Virus record (IMG/VR): IMGVR_UViG_3300030104_003371
Location: 1 to 20,231 of that record
Origin: a virus
Reading direction: 5' to 3' (one strand)
DNA length: 20,231 nt
Position numbers and translations under genes: made by a program. Below, in pieces: positions 14,669-20,231 of this stretch. The notes under the pieces are model-generated. The model was not told where the DNA came from and ran no database searches. It worked only from the letters and a program-made list of their open reading frames with translations. The stretch's first letter is position 1, and each line of letters opens with the position of its first letter.

Positions 14669-15611
14669 AACTATGACAGAAGAATTTTTGTGGGTCGAAA
14701 AATATAGACCCCAGACAATTGAAGATTGTGTTCTACCCGAAGAACTAAAAAAGTCTTTCATGGAAATCGTCGAGAGTGGGGAGATGCAGAATCTCCTCCT
14801 CTCTGGTGGTCCCGGTTGTGGCAAGACAACTGTGGCAAGGGCATTGTGTGATGAACTAGATTGTGATCATATCGTAATCAACTGTTCAGAAGACGGAAAC
14901 ATTGATACTCTTCGTACAAAGATCCGAAACTTTGCCAGTACAATTTCTCTGTCCGAACGGAAGAAGGTTGTAATTCTAGATGAGTTTGATTATTCAAATG
15001 CTCAGTCTACACAACCAGCACTCCGTGGTTTTATCGAGGAGTTCTCAAAGAACTGTCGGTTTGTTCTAACTTGTAATTATAAGAACAGAATCATTGAACC
15101 ACTTCATTCACGATGCACATGTATCGACTTCCGTTTTGGTGCAAATGAGAAGAAGCAACTCATGCCCTCCTTCCTAAATCGCATTGAGTTTATTCTAAAT
15201 ACAGAAGGCGTTGGTTATGATCAACGAGTTATTGCCAAGTTGATCACTCGCTACGCTCCAGACTGGAGACGTATTATCAATGAATGTCAACGCTATGCAG
15301 TCGGAGGCGATATTGATGTGGGTGTTCTCTCTGAGTCCGGCGACGTAAAGGTCGTAGAATTGATGAAGTATCTTAAGGACAAGGATTTCACTAGTGTTCG
15401 CAAGTGGGTGTCTACCAATATCCACAATGATCAGAGTTTGATCTTCCGGAAAATTTATGATTGTCTGTACGATAAGATGCAACCACAATCTATTCCAAGT
15501 GCAGTTTTGATTCTTGCAGATTACCAATACAAGGCAGCGTTTGTTGCGGATGCCGAGATCAACCTCACCGCGTGTCTTACAACCATTATGATGGAATGTG
15601 ATCTCAAGTGA
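14661..15611 (+). CDS. 44: Clamp loader large subunit gp44
   Basis: A 316-residue AAA+ ATPase (T4 gp44 has 319) that, as a tetramer with gp62, opens and loads the gp45 ring. EFLWVEKYRPQTIEDCVLP (8-26) is the conserved start, Walker A is GGPGCGKTT (49-57), Walker B DEFD (107-110), sensor region VLTCNYKNRI, and the SRC arginine finger is at 150-152. The first in-frame ATG of good length is 14661, overlapping the gene 45 stop by 8 bases; ATG 14673 would also keep the whole domain. An in-frame ATG at 14601 only reads the gene 45 end in another frame. Confidence 0.95.
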   Translation: MVETMTEEFLWVEKYRPQTIEDCVLPEELKKSFMEIVESGEMQNLLLSGGPGCGKTTVARALCDELDCDHIVINCSEDGNIDTLRTKIRNFASTISLSERKKVVILDEFDYSNAQSTQPALRGFIEEFSKNCRFVLTCNYKNRIIEPLHSRCTCIDFRFGANEKKQLMPSFLNRIEFILNTEGVGYDQRVIAKLITRYAPDWRRIINECQRYAVGGDIDVGVLSESGDVKVVELMKYLKDKDFTSVRKWVSTNIHNDQSLIFRKIYDCLYDKMQPQSIPSAVLILADYQYKAAFVADAEINLTACLTTIMMECDLK

Positions 15612-15985
15612 ACCTATCTGAAGTTCTCAATTCAATTAATTATAACAAAGAGGATATATTCCAAGATCTGCCTGATGTGACAGATAAGGAATATGTCCCC
15701 TTTGTGGTTAACAAGTGTTTGTCATATTTTCCAGACACCATCCTACAGGCAAATAATATGAATATGCATCATGGGATTGATCCTAGAATGCAGTATCATT
15801 ATTTGCAAAATTCTATCAGAAAAAGGAAAAGATTTTCTAAATGGAACAAGGTAGCAACTCCGGAAAATATTGAATTGATCAAGAGACATTATGGTTATTC
15901 AAACCAAAAAGCGGAAGAGGCACTCAGGATACTGTCAGATAATCAGTTAGAATATATCAAAAACCTACATAATGGAGAATCATAA
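15608..15985 (+). CDS. 62: Clamp loader small subunit gp62
   Basis: A 125-residue homologue of T4 gp62 (187 residues). It starts at GTG 15608 in a GTGA overlap with gene 44. The matching core is YVPFVVNKCLSYFPDTILQA (T4 [20 protein letters not shown]), then RMQYHYLQNSIRKRKRFSKW (T4 HFNYLMAAVPRGKRYGKW) and HYGYSNQKAEEALRIL. Compared with T4 it lacks both an N-terminal segment and the last ~35 residues; similarly short versions occur in related marine phages as I recall, so this is likely normal and not a truncation. Function follows from position and match: it binds gp44 in the clamp loader. Confidence 0.85.
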   Translation: MNLSEVLNSINYNKEDIFQDLPDVTDKEYVPFVVNKCLSYFPDTILQANNMNMHHGIDPRMQYHYLQNSIRKRKRFSKWNKVATPENIELIKRHYGYSNQKAEEALRILSDNQLEYIKNLHNGES

Positions 15986-16012
15986 TGATTTAGTTTAATA
16001 AAGGTGAAAAAC
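15986..16012 (+). promoter_or_regulatory. regA leader with ribosome site
   Basis: A 27-base AU-rich gap (TGATTTAGTTTAATAAAGG..) carries AAAGG at 16000-16004, about 8 bases before ATG 16013. This selects ATG 16013 over the in-frame GTG at 16004, which is part of the ribosome site. T4 RegA represses its own message by binding around its start, so this is the expected autoregulatory site; the exact contact bases cannot be read here. Confidence 0.45.
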
Positions 16013-16417
16013 ATGGGCGAGAAACTAGAGGCAGAAGATCTTATCGAAGTGACCCTTAATTCAGATGAAGACTTTCTGAAGGTGAAGGAAACGCTAACAA
16101 GAATAGGCGTTGCCTCCCGAAAAGACAAAAAACTGTATCAATCGTGTCATATTCTGCACAAAAGAGGCAAATACTATATCGTGCATTTTAAAGAACTTTT
16201 TTCGTTGGATGGTCTTAGATCAGATTTCAATGAAGAAGACGAAGGAAGAAGAAATGCGATTGTCGGGTTACTTGCCGAATGGGGATTAGTGAATATAGTT
16301 AACGTGAATAGTTGTTCAGAACCTGTAGTCCCTATAAGTAAAATTAAGATAATCAAGTATTCAGAGAGGGATGATTGGGAGTTATGTCCTAAATATCATA
16401 TAGGAAAGTCGAGATAA
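16013..16417 (+). CDS. regA: RegA translational repressor
   Basis: A 134-residue RNA-binding protein very close to T4 RegA (122 residues), which binds the start regions of early mRNAs such as 44, 45 and regA itself and blocks ribosomes. DFLKVKETLTRIGVA (20-34), KLYQSCHILHKRGKYYIVHF (40-59) and EEDEGRRNAIVGLLAEWGL (74-92) are nearly T4 sequence, and the ending WELCPKYHIG matches T4 WKLVPKYTIG. An extra ~9 residues precede the T4-like start. The 45-44-62-regA order is exactly that of T4, but the next gene is not DNA polymerase. Confidence 0.96.
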   Translation: MGEKLEAEDLIEVTLNSDEDFLKVKETLTRIGVASRKDKKLYQSCHILHKRGKYYIVHFKELFSLDGLRSDFNEEDEGRRNAIVGLLAEWGLVNIVNVNSCSEPVVPISKIKIIKYSERDDWELCPKYHIGKSR

Positions 16418-16424
16418 CTTTATT

Positions 16425-17087
16425 ATGAAAATTGATCTTTGTGATGTTCCAGTGAGGTGGATTAATGTTGATACCGCCACCGAAAATGCTAAATTAATGG
16501 AAGAGTTGTTGAATCGATTGGGTATGAAAAATTCCAGTCGATTTTCTGCCATTACAAATGTTCCCCCACATGACGGAGTACGTCCGGGAGAGGAACACTA
16601 TAGAAACTGTGCGGAATCCCACTTCGCAATTCTACAAGAAACAATAGAAAACGACTCTTTTCCTGTTCTCATCTTAGAGGACGATGTAGATATCGAAGAA
16701 TCTGTTTTTACAACACTGCTGGATAATATCCCAGATGATGCAGATGCTATTTACATGGGTACTTCCCACGGCGATAGTAACTATCACGCACAAGATGTTG
16801 GTGACGGATGGGTGCAAATCCATAGAGTATTTGCCACACATGCCATATTATATTTAAATTCAAAACTTGCAAAAGATGTAATTGAGACTGGAAAGAAATG
16901 GATCTATGAGTACAATAAACCTTTTGATGTTGGATTTGCATATGAAGTTCAACCTAGACACAAAGTATACACACCACATGTCCCTTTCTTTTTCCAATCC
17001 GATGCAAAAAATGCAATGAACAAGTGGGAGGGACTGACTAGAACTCCACTCAAGATTCACAGGAAATTTTCGATATTCACAATATGA
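16425..17087 (+). CDS. Family GT25-like glycosyltransferase
   Basis: A 220-residue enzyme with the hallmarks of glycosyltransferase family 25 (LPS galactosyltransferase/LgtB-like). RWINVDTATENAKLMEELL (11-29) fits the N-terminal strand and helix, GVRPGEEHYRNCAESHFAIL (51-70) the conserved SH-x-x-IL block, and PVLILEDDVDI (80-90) the family's acidic metal-binding motif. Donor and acceptor are not readable. ATG 16425 has no obvious ribosome site; AGGAAAG at 16402-16408 is rather far. It is the first gene of a five-gene transferase cassette and its stop overlaps the fucosyltransferase gene by ATGA. No membrane segment is seen. Confidence 0.82.
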   Translation: MKIDLCDVPVRWINVDTATENAKLMEELLNRLGMKNSSRFSAITNVPPHDGVRPGEEHYRNCAESHFAILQETIENDSFPVLILEDDVDIEESVFTTLLDNIPDDADAIYMGTSHGDSNYHAQDVGDGWVQIHRVFATHAILYLNSKLAKDVIETGKKWIYEYNKPFDVGFAYEVQPRHKVYTPHVPFFFQSDAKNAMNKWEGLTRTPLKIHRKFSIFTI

Positions 17088-17881
17088 AATATATTAGTTT
17101 TAACAATATGGGAAAATTTGGCAGACTGGGGAACTCCATGTTTCAGTATGCCACTGTTCTTGGGGCATCAAAAACTAATGGACACTTGCCTGCGTGTAAT
17201 GTTTCAGGCATACCTTTGTTTTCAGAATGCTTCGAGTTGGGGTCTGTTTCAGATCAAGTGATCCCAGAGGAACTTCTTTATATCGAAAAGGAGTTTTCCT
17301 TTAATGATCGGGTTCTCGACATTCCAACCGACCGAAGTGTTGATCTTCGTGGTTACTTCCAAAGTGAAAAATATTTCAAGCACATAGAAAATGAAGTTAG
17401 AAATAATTTTACTTTCACCGATAGTGTAAGAAATGTCGCTATTGAAAAAATACCAGAGGATGTTTGTGTTTCCGTTCATGTCCGGAGAGGCGATTATGTT
17501 AATCTTGGGGATCATCATCACAATCAGTCGATAGAATATTATCAAGAAGCGTTGGAACATTTTCCTGATCATATTCCGGTTTTTTTCTCGGATGATATTG
17601 ACTGGTGTAAAGAAACTTTTTCCACGGTAAAAAATAATCCCATTTTTATAGACAATGAGGACACCTTGAATCTAAGTGCTTCACTAAATTCAGACATGTC
17701 TGGTTACGTTGATATGTGTGCAATGTCTTTTTGCAACGATCACATCATAGCGAATAGCAGTTTTAGTTGGTGGGGTGCTTGGTTGGGGCAAGGAAACACC
17801 ATAGCACCCAAAACATGGTTTGGTCCAAGTGGACCACAAGACTGGCAAGATATTTATTGTGAGGGATGGATTACATTATGA
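17084..17881 (+). CDS. GT11 alpha-1,2-fucosyltransferase
   Basis: A 265-residue enzyme of family GT11, which moves fucose from GDP-fucose to a sugar 2-OH. GRLGNSMFQYA (13-23) is the family start motif, VSVHVRRGDY (129-138) the GDP-fucose-binding HxRRGD motif, and ANSSFSWWGAWL (223-234) the third conserved block; the length is near the bacterial norm (~280-300), so it looks complete. It is coupled to both neighbours by ATGA overlaps. No GDP-fucose synthesis gene is present in this window, so fucose donor must come from the host or from phage genes elsewhere. Confidence 0.92.
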   Translation: MKYISFNNMGKFGRLGNSMFQYATVLGASKTNGHLPACNVSGIPLFSECFELGSVSDQVIPEELLYIEKEFSFNDRVLDIPTDRSVDLRGYFQSEKYFKHIENEVRNNFTFTDSVRNVAIEKIPEDVCVSVHVRRGDYVNLGDHHHNQSIEYYQEALEHFPDHIPVFFSDDIDWCKETFSTVKNNPIFIDNEDTLNLSASLNSDMSGYVDMCAMSFCNDHIIANSSFSWWGAWLGQGNTIAPKTWFGPSGPQDWQDIYCEGWITL

Positions 17882-19179
17882 GTATAAAAGAAGCAGACCA
17901 ATTTATATGTTCGATGTTTGAAAAACATGGTCCCGTTGATCTAGGTGATTCAGATCTAGAAGTTTTTCTATCAGAGGACTTTCAGTTACAAAAACTAAAC
18001 GACCCCGGATGGAGTTTTCGTGGATCATATCCGGAAGTTAAACGATATTGTTCGGGTGGGTGGGATCCATGCTTTTGCATATTTTTAATGTGGATGTGGT
18101 ATGGTGGTCATGATTTTGAAAGAGTTTTTTCTGGGTGCATCCGAAATGGTGTTGCTCCTACGTCTTTTCTAAGACATATTAGGGACAGAGAGAATTTTTC
18201 TAAGAAGGTTTTGGAAATCAAGGAAGATGGGATTGATTATAAAAAGTTACTCGAAGCGTGTATCGTAGAAAAAAGAAAAGAGACTAAGTATAACATCATC
18301 GTTCCTGTAAAGGGCAGGACTGAACACCTAAAGAAGTTTTTGTTTGTAATGGAAAGAATGCTTTCTGGTAGAGATGATTGGTCTGTTACTATTATCTTCC
18401 AAGAGGAGACAGAAGATCTATTCCTTCAAGTAAAAGATCTAAAACCATCATTTAATCTTAACCTCATACACTTACCTCATTCTTTGGTTAGTGAAATGTA
18501 CGGGGATAACATGAACAGATCTTTGTGTTATAACGTGGCATCTAAACTCATTAAATGTGAATGGCAATTAAATCACGATGTAGACTTAATCTTTGATAGT
18601 AAGTTTCTAGATAACGTGGAAAATAAAACAGACAACCCCGACCTAAAGTGGTTACAACCATATCGAGGCAGTAGGGTAATCTACATGGATCCAACTGCCA
18701 CTGAAAATGTGATCGCACAAATAAAAGAGAAAAACAAAATATCTTACTCGGGTCCAGTTCCACACCTAAATGATACACCCAATACTGTTGGTGCGCCCGG
18801 TGGATGTGTTTGTATACGATGGAAAGACTTTCAGGAAATTGGAGGGTATGATCCCGAATTTGTATGGGGGTATGCTCCCGAGGATGCATTATTCTGGACT
18901 AAATTGGAATGCTACCATGCAGAGGATCTTGGATCAATCACGGAAAGTGATCGTCATCCCACTATCCATCCGTTCATTAGAGATGATGTCTTTAGTCATG
19001 ATAGTAACTCAGAACTATACCACATGTATCACCCACCCACTCAGGGTGTTGCGGGGAACAAATTCTGGAATATATGCATCCAGTTTTACATTAAAAATAT
19101 TTTTACGACAGAAGACTGTAAAGAATGGTTGAGGATTTCAAAGGAAGTTTATAATGCAAATACTAAATGCGGCAGATGA
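17878..19179 (+). CDS. Two-part GT-A glycosyltransferase (galactosyltransferase-like)
   Basis: A 433-residue protein. Residues about 138-370 form a GT-A transferase: NIIVPVKGRTEHLKKFL (139-155), then NRSLCYNVASKLIKCEWQLN and HDVD (233-236) as the DxD-type metal site, then APGGCVCIRWKDFQEIGGYD (306-325) and EFVWGYAPEDALFW (327-340). This last block is typical of galactosyl/N-acetylgalactosaminyl transferases of the chondroitin polymerase type. Residues 1-130 are an extra domain rich in aromatic residues (GGWDPCFCIFLMWMWYGGHD) that I do not recognise; one hydrophobic stretch there is too short and charged around it to call a membrane helix. ATG 17878 is chosen (ATGA overlap) over ATG 17866. The 3' end overlaps the next gene by 26 bases. 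Confidence 0.78.
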   Translation: MSIKEADQFICSMFEKHGPVDLGDSDLEVFLSEDFQLQKLNDPGWSFRGSYPEVKRYCSGGWDPCFCIFLMWMWYGGHDFERVFSGCIRNGVAPTSFLRHIRDRENFSKKVLEIKEDGIDYKKLLEACIVEKRKETKYNIIVPVKGRTEHLKKFLFVMERMLSGRDDWSVTIIFQEETEDLFLQVKDLKPSFNLNLIHLPHSLVSEMYGDNMNRSLCYNVASKLIKCEWQLNHDVDLIFDSKFLDNVENKTDNPDLKWLQPYRGSRVIYMDPTATENVIAQIKEKNKISYSGPVPHLNDTPNTVGAPGGCVCIRWKDFQEIGGYDPEFVWGYAPEDALFWTKLECYHAEDLGSITESDRHPTIHPFIRDDVFSHDSNSELYHMYHPPTQGVAGNKFWNICIQFYIKNIFTTEDCKEWLRISKEVYNANTKCGR

Positions 19180-20050
19180 GTCATATAAAACACTATGGAC
19201 TGATGAAGAGAAAAAATATTACGATCAGTTCCCTGTGACTATTTTAAATGATCTTTCTTGTTTACTAGACGATACACATGATGATTTTTCATTCGCATGG
19301 TTAAATGAAAGTCCTGATATTATCGAGTATAATTGGGAAATGTTTGTTCTATACAGCGATCTGTGGAAAGAAGGAGATAAAGTATCAAGATTTTATCCAG
19401 CAATGGTAGAAAAATTAAAAACAGGCGATCACAAATTTAAGACACTATACACACATGATAGAAGATATGAGGGATTACCTAATGTAAAAATTGTTCGCCC
19501 TGCCACGCCATCTTATATCAACACCGAACATTCTAAGGTCTATAAGAAAAAGAACGATCTTGTGTTTGTGACATCAAACAAATATGTGACCCCTCTTCAT
19601 AGATTAAGAGTAGATCTTTTGTCTCCGCTCATAGCAATGAATGTACCGTGCTTCGGTCAAGGCATCAATCCAATCAAAAATAAAGTAAAAGCATTGAAGG
19701 ATTATCGTTTTTGTCTAGTAATTGAGAATGGTGTTTTCTCTGGTTACCACACCGAAAAAATTATTGATTGTTTTAGGACAGGAACAATTCCAATTTATCT
19801 TGGAGATCCTGATATTGGTGATATTTTTGATGAAGATGGTATAATAAAAGTTACACAGGATGACCTGAAAGACATTGGAAGTTTTTTAATGAATTTCATT
19901 GATCCAATTATGGCACCCTCACTAGAAGAGTTTTATATGTCTAAACTAGAACACGTTAAAAACAACTTTGAGACATCTATGGCATATGACAATCATCCCA
20001 AAACTGTGATTAGATCTATTTTAAAAGAAGAAGGTTTCATAGATGAGTGA
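19154..20050 (+). CDS. GT10-like fucosyltransferase
   Basis: A 298-residue protein whose C-terminal half carries the alpha-1,3/4-fucosyltransferase family GT10 signature: LKDYRFCLVIENGVFSGYHT at 181-200, then EKIIDCFRTGTIPIYLGDPD (201-220), equivalent to the family's FEN-x-x-x-YVTEK-x-x-x-x-x-G-x-VPV-x-G. The N-terminal half is less clear but has the expected mixed alpha/beta character. AAGGAAG (19141-19147) six bases before ATG 19154 supports the start, which lies within the previous gene. A second GDP-fucose user directly after GT11 makes a fucosylated glycan product likely. A different GT-B donor use cannot be ruled out. Confidence 0.78.
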   Translation: MQILNAADESYKTLWTDEEKKYYDQFPVTILNDLSCLLDDTHDDFSFAWLNESPDIIEYNWEMFVLYSDLWKEGDKVSRFYPAMVEKLKTGDHKFKTLYTHDRRYEGLPNVKIVRPATPSYINTEHSKVYKKKNDLVFVTSNKYVTPLHRLRVDLLSPLIAMNVPCFGQGINPIKNKVKALKDYRFCLVIENGVFSGYHTEKIIDCFRTGTIPIYLGDPDIGDIFDEDGIIKVTQDDLKDIGSFLMNFIDPIMAPSLEEFYMSKLEHVKNNFETSMAYDNHPKTVIRSILKEEGFIDE

Positions 20051-20231
20051 AAAATTTTCGATAGTAATGGTAGGGTACAATTCTGCGTCTTGGATTCGTA
20101 AGTGCGTAGAAAGTGCTTTGAATCAAGACTATTCTGACTTTGAAGTAATAGCGATTGATGCGGAAACCAACGATGGTACATATGATATTCTAAAAGAGTA
20201 TGAATCACATGATAATTTTAAACTAATTAGA
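20043..20231 (+). CDS. GT2-type glycosyltransferase, N-terminal part (runs off window)
   Basis: ATG 20043 opens a frame to the window end (63 residues): MSEKFSIVMVGYNSASWIRK, then CVESALNQDYSDFEVIAIDA and ETNDGTYDILKEY. This is the classic start of a family 2 glycosyltransferase: a first strand with YN, the helix, then SAL-x-Q-x-Y-x-x-x-E-x-I-x-ID and the D-G-T loop. It overlaps the GT10 gene's end by 8 bases, so the cassette continues beyond the window. Specificity cannot be stated. Confidence 0.85.
   Translation, partial: MSEKFSIVMVGYNSASWIRKCVESALNQDYSDFEVIAIDAETNDGTYDILKEYESHDNFKLIR

Noticed and set aside
14348-14824. 158-residue minus-strand frame across the 45/44 junction
   Set aside because: It covers two certain genes in antisense and shows no domain or ribosome site.
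16389-16395. CTAAATA 30 bases before the GT25-like gene as a late promoter
   Set aside because: It lies within the regA coding end, and CTAAATA also occurs inside genes (about 3470 and 7240) in this A/T-rich sequence, so it is no better than chance without expression data. It remains a possible start for the cassette.
1-20231. tRNA genes, CRISPR arrays, insertion sequences, integrase or attachment sites
   Set aside because: No cloverleaf-like sequence, regularly spaced repeats, transposase motif or long direct repeat was seen; gaps between genes are all shorter than 75 bases.

Overview
This window is a gene-dense, single-strand (+) segment of a T4-like tailed phage (myovirus) genome. The proteins that can be recognised by eye are T4 core proteins: major capsid gp23, UvsY, UvsW, late sigma factor gp55, recombination nuclease gp47/gp46, RNase H, sliding clamp gp45, clamp loader gp44/gp62 and RegA. 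The order capsid - tail-tube-like - uvsY - uvsW - 55 - 47 - 46 - rnh - 45 - 44 - 62 - regA, with 2OG-Fe(II) oxygenase and sugar genes spliced in, resembles the marine T4-like phages (cyanophage/pelagiphage type) more than coliphage T4 itself. That comparison is from memory. No photosynthesis gene or other host marker is present, so the host cannot be named.

Layout. (1) 1-1815: virion genes. These are the 3' three-quarters of gp23, a strong UUCG-loop terminator, and a tail-tube-fold protein. (2) 1816-5891: an early-type promoter, an unusual protein with two ParB-like segments joined to a 2OG-Fe(II) oxygenase, then uvsY, uvsW (its start codon lies in a hairpin beside a late-promoter-like sequence) and an Sm-like small protein. 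(3) 5892-9505: a second early-type promoter, then gp55, gp47, a cysteine-rich small protein and gp46, tightly overlapped. (4) 9505-11804: an accessory island holding a Dam-type D12 adenine methyltransferase, a third promoter (TTGACA-17-TATACT) whose predicted start site falls on the next ATG, a conserved unknown protein and GalE. (5) 11801-16417: replication core, with a conserved unknown protein, RNase H, a small basic protein, gp45, gp44, gp62 and RegA. (6) 16425-20231 (window end): a glycosyltransferase cassette (GT25-like, GT11 fucosyltransferase, a large GT-A enzyme, GT10-like fucosyltransferase, start of a GT2). In T4 this position is occupied by the DNA polymerase gene 43.

The genes form a plausible time programme. 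Early promoters drive recombination and late-sigma functions; clamp, clamp loader and gp55 together license late transcription; RegA would tune translation of the replication genes; uvsW appears to have its own start-site control. Almost all neighbours overlap by 1-26 bases (often ATGA), which points to translational coupling. The intergenic gaps are all under 75 bases and are described below. No tRNA gene, insertion sequence, CRISPR array or integrase was seen.
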